Both the position numbers and the translations under genes were made by a program. From NCBI RefSeq assembly GCF_009805585.1, contig NZ_VHIN01000010.1:310001-374000 (forward strand): a stretch of DNA of 64,000 nucleotides, read 5' to 3'. The notes beneath the pieces are model-generated. The model saw nothing but the letters and a program-made list of their open reading frames with translations. It had not been told where the DNA came from and made no database searches. Below are positions 1-7,967 of the stretch, in pieces. The stretch comes from Glutamicibacter sp. JC586 (lineage in GTDB: Bacteria; Actinomycetota; Actinomycetes; Actinomycetales; Micrococcaceae). Position 1 is the stretch's first letter. The number at the start of each line of letters is the position of its first letter.

Positions 1-350
1 CTCTTTGGTAGCCGCAGTGCTCGTATTTCGCGTCATCAAGCCGGTATTTAAGTAAACTTGGCGCACCACTTGCCCAAATTTTTGATTAATTGGTTCAAAG
101 TTATTCAATTGTCGACGGCAAGCACGTAGGCTAGGCAGTGTAGTTCCAAAGTAATTCGCGAAGTACCCGTTAGAAGTATGTGAATGTCGAACCACCTCGG
201 TTGACGCGAGCCCCCTTCTAGACGTGCAGTGAATGACTTGGCTGCTTCGCAAGTTCCATTCTTCCTTTGCGGAAGATGACTCTTGCGTAGATTACAACCA
301 AGATCGCCAATAGAACCGGCGAGAAACGTCTGAAAGGACCAAAGAGAAAT
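1..350. other. Upstream region of the cold-shock gene, no credible gene
   Basis: No reading frame here looks like a protein: the open frames are short, unconserved in appearance and run through the cold-shock gene in other frames. A ribosome binding site (GAAAGGA) sits just before the ATG at 351. Cold-shock genes often carry long 5' leaders, so part of this stretch may be transcribed leader. I could not identify a convincing -10/-35 pair. Confidence 0.5.
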
Positions 351-554
351 ATGGCAACCGGAATCGTAAAGTGGTTCAACGCTGAAAAGGGCTTCGGCTT
401 CATCGCACCAGACAGCGGAGATCCAGATGTCTTCGCACACTTCAGCGCCATCCAGACCCAGGGTTTCCGTACCCTGGACGAAGGCCAGAAGGTCGAGTTC
501 GAAGTTGTTGAGGGTCCAAAGGGTCTGCAGGCTGCAGATATCCGCGCTCTCTAA
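351..554 (+). CDS. cspA: Cold-shock protein (CspA family)
   Basis: A 67-residue single cold-shock domain, the usual length for the family. It starts [18 protein letters not shown], which contains RNP-1 (KGFGFI), and continues into the RNP-2-like stretch DVFAHF at about residues 26-31, so both aromatic nucleic-acid-binding faces are present. Such proteins are cytoplasmic RNA chaperones that melt mRNA structure during cold shock or growth transitions. The gene has a good Shine-Dalgarno sequence and is followed by a strong hairpin terminator at 590-623, so it is probably monocistronic. Several paralogues are normal in this group, so the symbol is a family label. Confidence 0.97.
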   Translation: MATGIVKWFNAEKGFGFIAPDSGDPDVFAHFSAIQTQGFRTLDEGQKVEFEVVEGPKGLQAADIRAL

Positions 555-589
555 AGAAGGTCTTTGGCGCTAACGCCTGACTTTTCTAA

Positions 590-623
590 GACGGTCACCG
601 GCATTGCCGGTGACCGTCTTTTT
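590..623 (+). terminator. Rho-independent terminator after the cold-shock gene
   Basis: GACGGTCACCGGC and GCCGGTGACCGTC form a 13-bp perfect stem with a three-base loop, followed by a run of T. It separates the cold-shock gene from the next gene. Confidence 0.93.
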
Positions 624-679
624 GTAATGAGCGTTGCAGATCACGGAATACATCAGTCCACCGACCGGTTGTACTAGAG

Positions 680-1672
680 GTGAAGCTATCTATTTTGGAT
701 CTTGCCCCGGTCGCTCCCGGGCAAACAATCGCCGACTCCTTTAAATCCTCCGTCCGTCTGGCCCAGACCGCAGAACGCCATGGTTATGAGCGTGTGTGGT
801 ACGCCGAACACCACAACATGTCGACCATTGCCTCTAGCGCGACATCGCTGCTGATCAGCCACGTCGCCCACCACACCGACAAAATTCGTTTGGGCTCGGG
901 CGGAGTCATGCTACCCAATCACTCCCCACTAGTGATCGCCGAGCAGTTCGGTACCCTAGCCACGATCTACGGCGACCGCATCGACCTTGGCCTGGGCCGA
1001 GCTCCGGGCACCGACATGACCACCTTGCGCGCGCTGCGCCGTGACCCATCGTCGGCAGATTCTTTCCCACATGACGTGCTGGAGCTGCAGGCTTACCTTG
1101 CCGGTGAGTCGCGTGTGCCAACGGTCTCTGCCACTCCGGGCGCCGGGACGAATGTACCGCTGTACATTCTGGGTTCATCATTATTCGGCGCGAAGCTCGC
1201 CGCCCAGCTGGGACTTCCGTATTCCTTCGCCTCGCACTTCGCCCCGGCAGCTTTACATGAGGCCATCCGCGTTTACCGCGATGAGTTCCAGCCTTCAGAA
1301 CAGTTGGCGCAGCCTTATGTGATCGCCGGTGTGGGTGTCGCTGCGGCAGAAACCGCGCAGAAGGCACATGAGTTACTGAACGTAGCCAAACGTCACCGCG
1401 TGGCCAGCTTCTTGGGCCGAAATGCTAAAAAGGAATTCACCGAGGCAGAGATCGACATGCTCATGGATACCCCACAGGCAGAACAGATCCTAGACATGAT
1501 GCGCTATACAGCGGTGGGTACCGGAGAGCAGGTTGCGGACTACCTGCAGCACTTTGCGACCACGTCGCAGGCCGATGAACTGATCACCATTCACTACCCG
1601 AACGAAGAACGTGAACGTTTGGAATCTGTGATGATCACCGCCAAGGCCACCGAACTGCTGGCTACCAAGTAG
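680..1672 (+). CDS. LLM-class flavin-dependent oxidoreductase
   Basis: A 330-aa protein of the bacterial luciferase-like monooxygenase fold, close in style to the YhbW/MsnO8 subgroup. Family hallmarks are the opening [14 protein letters not shown], the segment [10 protein letters not shown] at residues 39-48, [20 protein letters not shown] and [10 protein letters not shown]. These enzymes use reduced FMN or F420-type cofactors to oxidise small substrates; the substrate cannot be told from sequence. The GTG start at 680 directly abuts AGAGG, too close to act as a Shine-Dalgarno sequence, so the mRNA may be leaderless. The N-terminus fits the family well. It converges on the MFS gene across a shared hairpin terminator. 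Confidence 0.9.
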   Translation: MKLSILDLAPVAPGQTIADSFKSSVRLAQTAERHGYERVWYAEHHNMSTIASSATSLLISHVAHHTDKIRLGSGGVMLPNHSPLVIAEQFGTLATIYGDRIDLGLGRAPGTDMTTLRALRRDPSSADSFPHDVLELQAYLAGESRVPTVSATPGAGTNVPLYILGSSLFGAKLAAQLGLPYSFASHFAPAALHEAIRVYRDEFQPSEQLAQPYVIAGVGVAAAETAQKAHELLNVAKRHRVASFLGRNAKKEFTEAEIDMLMDTPQAEQILDMMRYTAVGTGEQVADYLQHFATTSQADELITIHYPNEERERLESVMITAKATELLATK

Positions 1673-1695
1673 TCTTCGCAAACAGTACATACAGT

Positions 1696-1733
1696 TTCGC
1701 CCTCGTGCTCATTGAGCTCGAGGGCGAAGTTTT
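1696..1733. terminator. Terminator between convergent genes
   Basis: TTCGCCCTCG pairs with CGAGGGCGAA (10 bp), with an inner GCTC/GAGC extension, followed by TTTT on the + strand. It lies between the oxidoreductase and the MFS gene and could serve both. Confidence 0.85.
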
Positions 1734-2970
1734 ATGCTTTGCTACGGTCGGTGGCCATGGACCATAGGCCCAGGGCTGCAGCCAGGACCGAGCAACAAAT
1801 AGCAAAGACCAGAATGCTGATTTCCTGTCCAAAGACCCCAACAGCCCAGCCCAGGGCAATTACCGGTACAGCACTGCCGAGGTAGGTAACGAGGTAAATC
1901 GTGGAGACCGTTTGGGCATGCTGAGCATCATTGACCGAGTCCACGGCCTTAGCGAAGGCAGTTCGGAAGCTCATGCCCTGCCCCAGACCGACCAGCCCTA
2001 GAGCTAGAAGAGCGAGAATCAGCTGGTGGTGTTCGGCGGCAATCGCTAAAAGGACGGTGGACACTGCCATCAGCCCCAGACCGACGGGCAGAAGTTTTGC
2101 CCCTCCCCTAACCACTACCTGCGATAAGGCCGAGATACCCAAGGGCAATCCGGCAATGAGGCCGATGACCCATCGTGATTCCAGGCCGAACACCTGGGCG
2201 AAGTAGCCCGGTGCCAAGGAGAGCACGAAGCCGAAGATCGCGAAGCTCAGGAAGCCAACCAGTGCGGCTAACCAGAATTGTGAACGCGCGGTACTTGGAA
2301 TCCCTAGGCGCCGTGGGGCCAGTGCCTTTCCACGCTGTCCGCGTTCGGCCATGGCGATCGCCGGACGAGCCTGCAATGTACCCAGCGGAATCAGGATCAA
2401 TAACAACAACACCGCTTGGATCATAAAGACGGTAATTCGTCCGCCCGGAAGATTGGCTAACAATCCACCAAGTACCGGACCAAAGGCGACCCCGCCAGAA
2501 GAAGCTAGGAGCGTGAAGCGCGAGGCCCATTCGGGCTTGGAAGGTAGCAATTCTCGCAATGCTGCGGCGCTAGCGCCAGTTGCTAGGGCGACACCGGTTC
2601 CTTGCAGACCGCGCCCAAGGCACAGTTCCACCAGATTGGAGGCCGAGGCAAAAACGAGTGTACCCATCAGCGAAACCAGCACTGCGATGACCAAGGCCGC
2701 ACGACGTCCGATGTGATCGGACCAGTGCCCCACGGTGGAGAGGAACAGCATCAGCGAGCAAACATAGCTGGCGAAGGCAATGGTGGTTCCCATCGCACCC
2801 AAATGTAGTTCGGCTTGAAGCGCTGGGTACAAAGGGGTGGCAAGGTTGGCGCCCACGAGCAGCAGGAAGCTCACCGATACCGTGATGACCAGACGAGTGG
2901 TCAATCCCGGGTTCCAGGAAAGCGTCCGATTGGTCATGGGCTGCATGCGCAGTTCACTGATGACAGACAC
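1732..2970 (-). CDS. MFS transporter (drug/metabolite exporter type)
   Basis: About 412 aa with twelve predicted hydrophobic segments and the family loop GHWSDHIGRRAAL (motif A, between helices 2 and 3). It resembles proton-driven DHA1-type exporters; the substrate is unknown. The longest frame opens at a TTG at 2988, but GGGAG lies 5 nt before a GTG at 2970, and internal ATGs (2946, 2937) are also possible. I chose the GTG because of the ribosome site. It is divergent from the AsnC/Lrp regulator at 3212, a typical arrangement of exporter and regulator, so regulation by that protein is plausible but inferred. Confidence 0.88.
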   Translation of the reverse strand: MSVISELRMQPMTNRTLSWNPGLTTRLVITVSVSFLLLVGANLATPLYPALQAELHLGAMGTTIAFASYVCSLMLFLSTVGHWSDHIGRRAALVIAVLVSLMGTLVFASASNLVELCLGRGLQGTGVALATGASAAALRELLPSKPEWASRFTLLASSGGVAFGPVLGGLLANLPGGRITVFMIQAVLLLLILIPLGTLQARPAIAMAERGQRGKALAPRRLGIPSTARSQFWLAALVGFLSFAIFGFVLSLAPGYFAQVFGLESRWVIGLIAGLPLGISALSQVVVRGGAKLLPVGLGLMAVSTVLLAIAAEHHQLILALLALGLVGLGQGMSFRTAFAKAVDSVNDAQHAQTVSTIYLVTYLGSAVPVIALGWAVGVFGQEISILVFAICCSVLAAALGLWSMATDRSKA

Positions 2971-3033
2971 GTTCACTCCCGGTATCAAATAGGTCAGGCC
3001 TTGGGATTCAGAAACAGTCCCGAAAGAGTTTTA

Positions 3034-3063
3034 ACCGGTGGGGCTACTCGCTTCCCCACCGGT
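3034..3063. promoter_or_regulatory. Perfect hairpin in a divergent intergenic region
   Basis: ACCGGTGGGG and CCCCACCGGT form a 10-bp perfect inverted repeat with a 10-nt loop. It lies between the divergent MFS and AsnC/Lrp genes. Neither strand has a convincing T-run after it, so a regulatory role (operator or leader structure) is as likely as termination. Confidence 0.45.
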
Positions 3064-3211
3064 GAGTTGAGCGTTCTGCTTGAGTTTGTCTACTGCAACA
3101 GATCGTTCACTCACTAATATCCCCGGTTTCGAAGCAGGTAGAAGTCTTTCTTGCTAGAATTTGAGCAGTTTGGTCAAAATAATGGTCTTCGACAACCCCT
3201 GGAGTGAGCAT

Positions 3212-3688
3212 ATGGTGCGATTAGACGACGTGGACCTCAAGGTACTGCTGGCACTGATTAAGGATCCTCGCATCCAAATTTCCGAGCTTGCCGATGAAGT
3301 GGGGATCGCTCGCAATACCGCTCAGTCGCGGTTGCGCAGGCTGCAACGTTCCGAAATTCTTCGTGACGGTGGCCGTGATATTGATCTAGGAAAACTCGGC
3401 TACGATGTTCTGGCCTTTGTCACCTTGGAAGTAAGTCACCGTGACCTTGACTCGGTAATCACCGCATTGCGTCAAATCCCTAATGTTCTAGAGATCCATG
3501 AGACCTCCGGACGCGGAGACGTTTGGGCTCGGCTCATTGCCACCGACACACATCAGCTGCAGTCTGCCCTGCGCCAGATCTTGCGCATCAAGGGTGTCAC
3601 CCGCTCGGAGACCACTTTTGCGTTGCACACTCATCTGGCCTACCGCGCCTCTCCTTTGTTGGAACACTACACCGAACACAACCACTAA
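3212..3688 (+). CDS. AsnC/Lrp family transcriptional regulator
   Basis: A 158-aa protein with an N-terminal winged HTH (VDLKVLLALIKDPRIQISEL, then an RNTAQSRLRRL recognition helix) and a C-terminal RAM-type ligand domain (from about residue 65). The open frame extends upstream to a TTG at 3161, but ATG 3212 has GGAG seven bases before it and gives the standard family N-terminus (MVRLDDVDLKVL). It is divergent from the MFS exporter, which is a likely target together with its own promoter. The effector is unknown. Confidence 0.92.
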   Translation: MVRLDDVDLKVLLALIKDPRIQISELADEVGIARNTAQSRLRRLQRSEILRDGGRDIDLGKLGYDVLAFVTLEVSHRDLDSVITALRQIPNVLEIHETSGRGDVWARLIATDTHQLQSALRQILRIKGVTRSETTFALHTHLAYRASPLLEHYTEHNH

Positions 3689-3812
3689 AAAACTAATTTT
3701 TTTCAAGTCTTTAGTTTCGCCAATCACCGTCCTAGGCTGGTGCTACGAGAAGTCACGAGGCGTATCCCCGGCTTCCACCAGCGGATCCCTCGTAATTACG
3801 AAGGAGTGCGAG

Positions 3813-4073
3813 ATGACCAGAGATTTTGAACCCACAGAATTCGGCACCGAGTTCGGCAATGACATCTATGAACCAGATGACGGGCGCGATTCTCAGGCTT
3901 ATGAAGGTTCCAGCGACATGCCCGAAACCATGCGCAATCATGATCCGCTTGCCCAGCGTCAATATCTCTACGATGACGACCTTGAAACCGAAGATGATCT
4001 GGATAATGAGTTCACCAGCGATGGTTCAGAGGATGACGATGAAGATTCCTATGATCCTGAGGATGATGACTAA
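3813..4073 (+). CDS. Small, highly acidic hypothetical protein
   Basis: An 86-aa protein starting MTRDFEPTEFGTEFG, preceded by an AAGGAG ribosome site at 3801-3806. The last 30 residues are almost entirely Asp, Glu, Ser and Tyr, ending EDDDEDSYDPEDDD. No catalytic motif, membrane segment or signal peptide is visible. The long frame from 3498 is an artefact of overlap with the AsnC/Lrp gene. I do not recognise the family. The charge suggests a disordered protein binding cations or basic partners, which is inference only. Confidence 0.75.
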   Translation: MTRDFEPTEFGTEFGNDIYEPDDGRDSQAYEGSSDMPETMRNHDPLAQRQYLYDDDLETEDDLDNEFTSDGSEDDDEDSYDPEDDD

Positions 4074-4119
4074 CGCCGCGGCTAAGCAAAACTTGGGCTA
4101 AAGGCCATAGACTTTAGAA

Positions 4120-5025
4120 GTGATTAATCCAGTTCATCTGCGCACACTGCTTGAAGTCGTCGCGCATCGTTCCTTTGCCACGGCCGCAACTCGCCTGGGC
4201 TACACGGCCAGTGCTGTATCCCAGCAGATGACAGCCCTAGAGCGCAGCACCGGGACCACCCTGTTTGTTCGAGGTGCACGCTCGATCACTCCAACTCCCG
4301 GCGCCATGCGCATGGTGCGCCACGCCAAACGCGTACTCACCGACCTTGACGCGTTGATGGCCGATGTCGCTACCATCTCTACCGAGTCCACGGACCTCGA
4401 GGAAATCAAGCTTGGCATCTTCCCCTCGTTGGCCACCTACGCCTTACCTCAAATCCTCAAAGCACCCGATTGGGCCTCGTTGGGAATCAATTTGCGTTTG
4501 TGGATCGGCGAACCACAACAGACCGTCGCGGGACTAGGGTCCGGCGGAGATCTAGACTTGGCGCTGATTTTCCAGGTGGGCCCCGGTGGACTTTCTTGGC
4601 CTGCATCTCTTGAGCGCACGTGGTTGGGTGATGATCAATTCCGTGTTGTCATCCCCGCGTCCTGGCCGATCGCCGAAGACTCGCAACTCACCGTTGACCA
4701 GTTGGCTGAATGGCCGTGGATCTTCCACCATCCTGGGACCTCGGACGCGACACTGATCTCGCGATTGTTCTCCTCCTACAATATTCATCCGCAGGTGGCG
4801 GCCTACTGCGACGACTTCAACGCATCGCTCAGCCTGGTCTCCTCGGGTCTAGGTGCTGCACTGGTTCCTGACCTAGCCATGGCTAATGCTCCTGAAGGCA
4901 TCCGTATTGTTGATGCTCCAGAGATTCGTTTGGCACGTTCCATCTTTGCGCTCAAGCCGGAGAACTCTAAAAAACCAAAGGTGGCTCTGGTCTTGGACCG
5001 GCTCACCCAGATCCTGGCACAGTAA
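4120..5025 (+). CDS. LysR family transcriptional regulator
   Basis: A 301-aa LysR regulator. The N-terminal HTH (LRTLLEVVAHRSFATAATRLGYTASAVSQQMTALE) is followed by a periplasmic-binding-protein-like effector domain of the type found in the shorter actinobacterial LysR proteins. It starts with a GTG at 4120 and has no strong Shine-Dalgarno sequence. It lies just upstream of, and on the same strand as, the crotonase-type gene at 5100, about 75 bp apart. A role in controlling that acyl-CoA gene is possible but unproven. Confidence 0.92.
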   Translation: MINPVHLRTLLEVVAHRSFATAATRLGYTASAVSQQMTALERSTGTTLFVRGARSITPTPGAMRMVRHAKRVLTDLDALMADVATISTESTDLEEIKLGIFPSLATYALPQILKAPDWASLGINLRLWIGEPQQTVAGLGSGGDLDLALIFQVGPGGLSWPASLERTWLGDDQFRVVIPASWPIAEDSQLTVDQLAEWPWIFHHPGTSDATLISRLFSSYNIHPQVAAYCDDFNASLSLVSSGLGAALVPDLAMANAPEGIRIVDAPEIRLARSIFALKPENSKKPKVALVLDRLTQILAQ

Positions 5026-5099
5026 AAAATAAGAGCACTAGGCCTGGTACCTGTCTTCCCGTGCGAGCAGTACCGATGAATATTCAAGAGAGTCTGAGG

Positions 5100-6155
5100 A
5101 TGACCAGCGTTCAGAACCCCGTCAATAGCGTGCCGACTGTCATTTCCACGGTGTATGGGGCCATCGGACATGTCGAGCTCAACCGCCCGGAAAAACTCAA
5201 CGCGCTCACCTTAGAGATGCTTACCGAGTTGGATCGTGTGCTCAAAGTCTGGGCCGAAGATTCCTCAATCCAGTTAGTTCTCCTAACCGGTCGCGGCGAG
5301 CGAGGCTTCTGTGCAGGCGGGGACATTGCGGACTTCCATCAAGCAATCACAACCGGCAAACATCAGGACTTCATCAATCTACTGTCCAGCGAATTTGATC
5401 TCGACTATCTGATCTCTACCTACCCCAAACCACTGATTACTCTGGCACATGGGATCACCATGGGTGGTGGTGTGGGGTTGGCCAGCCACGCTCCAGTTCG
5501 ACTGGTCACCGCCAGTGCCAAAATGGGAATGCCCGAAGCCAAGATTGGTTACACCCCGGATGTGGGCGGAAGTCATCTACTGGCCAATGCTCCTGGCTAT
5601 CTGGGCGAATACTTTGCGATGAGTGCCGCCTCGTTCTGTGGAGCAGACGCCGTCTTCATGGGATTTGCTGATGTGGTGGTCACCGACGCCTTTGCCGAAA
5701 ACATCTTGGATGAACTTGATGAGCTGCTGGGCCTGAGCCCCGCAGAAATCATCTCCGCTATCGAAGTTCTGCACGGCGCACCAGAGTCCTTCGCCCTCCA
5801 GCAAACCCAGGGCTGGGTTGATCATGCTTTCAGCGCCCAAACCCCACAAGAAGTGATCGAACGCCTTGAGCAGATGGTGCATCCGGCAGCAGGTCAGGCC
5901 GCACAATTACTAGCCGCTAACTCGCCATCGAGCATCTGTGCTGCGTTCTATTCGGTCCGCGAGGCACGCGCTGAACAAGACCTTCGCTCCGCCCTAAACC
6001 GTGAACTGCGCTTGGCCAGCTTTTTGATGCACCAACCAGATCTGGCAGAAGGAATCCGCGCCCAGGTCATAGACAAGGACCGCAACCCGCACTGGTCACC
6101 AGCGCTTTTGGCCGACGTCTTCCAGGATGAATTACGGTCCCTAGTCCGCGAATGA
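5100..6155 (+). CDS. Enoyl-CoA hydratase/isomerase family protein, 3-hydroxyisobutyryl-CoA hydrolase type
   Basis: A 351-aa crotonase-fold protein. The oxyanion-hole segments are visible as FCAGGDIADFH and TMGGGVGLASHA, with the catalytic-region MPEAKIGYTPDVGGSHLL following. The length (about 350 rather than 260 aa) and C-terminal extension match the 3-hydroxyisobutyryl-CoA hydrolase subgroup, which releases 3-hydroxyisobutyrate in valine catabolism. The frame opens at a GTG at 5061, but AAGAGAG lies 7 nt before ATG 5100. It ends five bases from the convergent FMN-glutamate-synthase gene. A general enoyl-CoA hydratase is the main alternative. Confidence 0.88.
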   Translation: MTSVQNPVNSVPTVISTVYGAIGHVELNRPEKLNALTLEMLTELDRVLKVWAEDSSIQLVLLTGRGERGFCAGGDIADFHQAITTGKHQDFINLLSSEFDLDYLISTYPKPLITLAHGITMGGGVGLASHAPVRLVTASAKMGMPEAKIGYTPDVGGSHLLANAPGYLGEYFAMSAASFCGADAVFMGFADVVVTDAFAENILDELDELLGLSPAEIISAIEVLHGAPESFALQQTQGWVDHAFSAQTPQEVIERLEQMVHPAAGQAAQLLAANSPSSICAAFYSVREARAEQDLRSALNRELRLASFLMHQPDLAEGIRAQVIDKDRNPHWSPALLADVFQDELRSLVRE

Positions 6156-6160
6156 CATAT

Positions 6161-7927
6161 TTAGCTATCTGCTCCAGGTCTGCCCTCGGGACGGGTCACA
6201 TCCGAATGCACCGGACGAACCTTCGCTGAATCCCTGGGCTCGATACGTGGTGCACTGACCGCGTCCTGTGGCTCGCGCACCACTGGTGGTTCGATGCCCA
6301 CACCCATCGGTTCTTCAAAGTGCAAGGGTGCGTGCTCCCCGAAGTGATCGGCATCTGCTTCCTCCCAGTCCTCTTTCCACGAACCCGGGGCATCTTCAAG
6401 CAGTTCTCCGGGACGCAGCCAGTGGAACAATGATGCGTAGGACCTGGTTGATTGCAGGTTGACTCGGCGACGAAGCATTCGCGTGTTCAGCTGCTTGGGG
6501 CTGCTTAGCCCCATGGACGCCATGATCTGCGCAGCTTCGGTGACCGTCAGACGGTGATAGTTGTAGACGCGGTGCCCTTTGTCTTCCACGTCCAAGGCAC
6601 GCATCAACCGCTTGTTCTGTGTGGCCACACCGACCGGGCAGTGATTGGTATGGCACTGTTGCGCCTGAATACATCCGGTAGCCATCATCATGGAACGTGC
6701 CGAGAAGGTGAAGTCAGCGCCTTGAATCAGACGCTTGATGATATCTGATCCATTGGCAATTTTTCCTGCAGCTGCCACACGGATTTCTTCGCGCAGTCCT
6801 GCACCCACCAAAGTATTGTGCACCAGCATCAGCCCTTCGGTCAGCGGTGCACCTACGTGATCTTCGTACTCCAGTGGTGCAGCACCGGTGCCACCTTCGG
6901 CGCCATCCACGGTAATGAAGTCCACCAAAATTCCGGTGTCCAGCATGCCCTTGCATAGGGCCATGATGTCGGTTCGGGAGCCGACACAGAACTTCACACC
7001 AATAGGCTTGCCGCCGCTAAGCTCACGCAGTTGAGCAACAAAGTGCATGAGCTCGCGTGGGGTGGAGAACTCGGCATGGCTGGCCGGTGAAATGCAGTCC
7101 TGACCCATGGGAACATCGCGGGCCTCAGCAATTTCAGCGGTGACCTTGGCTGCCGGCAGCACGCCTCCAAGCCCGGGCTTAGCTCCTTGGGAGAGCTTGA
7201 TGGTGATGCCTTTGACCTTCTCGTGGCTGGCTTTTTTGGCGAAGGTTTCTGGGTTGAACCGACCTTCGGATGTACGACAACCGAAGTATCCCGAACCGAT
7301 TTCCCAGAACAGGTCGGCCCCGTATTCCAGGTGGTACTTGGTCAGCCCACCTTCCCCGGTTTCATGAACGAACTCACCCATGGCAGCACCCTTGTTCATG
7401 GCCAATACTGCGTTAGCCGACAAAGCCCCGAAGCTCATCGATGAGATATTCATCAGAGAAATCTCGTACGGCTGGGTGCATTGGCTTGAGCCTACGGTGA
7501 CCCGGAACTGGTTGGTGGGCGGTGCCACCGGAGCAGCCGAATGCAACAGATACTCGTGTCCCAGCTCGTTGACATTGCGTTCGGTGCCGAAGGCTTTGTG
7601 GCTATCGGCTCCCTTAGCGCGAGCGTAGATCAATGAACGGGTATCACGGTCAAAGGGTTTGCCGTCGGTGTTGCGCTCAATGAAGTACTGCTGAATTTCT
7701 GGGCGGATGAATTCAAACAAATAGCGTGCATGCCCCACGATCGGAAAGTTGCGAAGAATCGCATGCTTTTTCTGCAGCAGGTCTCGTATTCCGAGCAGAA
7801 CAAGAAGCCCGGTCAGGGCCACTAAGATCCACCAGACCCAACCACCTGAGGTACTAGCCAGGATTGCGGTGACCACAAATCCTGTAGCGAGGACACCTAA
7901 GAACAGGAGAACCACTATTCGCATCAT
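6161..7927 (-). CDS. FMN-binding glutamate synthase family protein
   Basis: A 588-aa protein with two N-terminal hydrophobic segments (about residues 4-24 and 29-47) followed by a glutamate-synthase central/FMN domain. Motifs typical of GltB-like FMN barrels are present: ITIKLSQGAKPGLGG, DFITVDGAEGGTGAAP and a Cys-rich CIQAQQCHTNHCPVGVATQ segment for the iron-sulfur cluster. It lacks the glutaminase domain of true glutamate synthase, so it is one of the stand-alone membrane-anchored FMN proteins of unknown substrate. The C-terminal 70 residues are acidic then Pro/Arg-rich. Monocistronic, convergent with the crotonase gene. Confidence 0.9.
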   Translation of the reverse strand: MMRIVVLLFLGVLATGFVVTAILASTSGGWVWWILVALTGLLVLLGIRDLLQKKHAILRNFPIVGHARYLFEFIRPEIQQYFIERNTDGKPFDRDTRSLIYARAKGADSHKAFGTERNVNELGHEYLLHSAAPVAPPTNQFRVTVGSSQCTQPYEISLMNISSMSFGALSANAVLAMNKGAAMGEFVHETGEGGLTKYHLEYGADLFWEIGSGYFGCRTSEGRFNPETFAKKASHEKVKGITIKLSQGAKPGLGGVLPAAKVTAEIAEARDVPMGQDCISPASHAEFSTPRELMHFVAQLRELSGGKPIGVKFCVGSRTDIMALCKGMLDTGILVDFITVDGAEGGTGAAPLEYEDHVGAPLTEGLMLVHNTLVGAGLREEIRVAAAGKIANGSDIIKRLIQGADFTFSARSMMMATGCIQAQQCHTNHCPVGVATQNKRLMRALDVEDKGHRVYNYHRLTVTEAAQIMASMGLSSPKQLNTRMLRRRVNLQSTRSYASLFHWLRPGELLEDAPGSWKEDWEEADADHFGEHAPLHFEEPMGVGIEPPVVREPQDAVSAPRIEPRDSAKVRPVHSDVTRPEGRPGADS

Positions 7928-7967
7928 GGTGCCGAGCCTAGTAGCTATGTGCGCGCTTGTCAGGCAC

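Noticed and set aside
906-1367. Long frame on the minus strand inside the LLM gene
   Set aside because: It is rich in Arg and Pro with no family look, and lies completely within a well-supported gene; a shadow frame.
3034-3063. Terminator for the MFS or AsnC gene
   Set aside because: The hairpin lies upstream of both divergent genes, so it cannot end either; no T-run.
3498-3812. N-terminal extension of the acidic protein
   Set aside because: It overlaps the AsnC/Lrp gene in another frame; the ribosome site and sensible residues begin at 3813.
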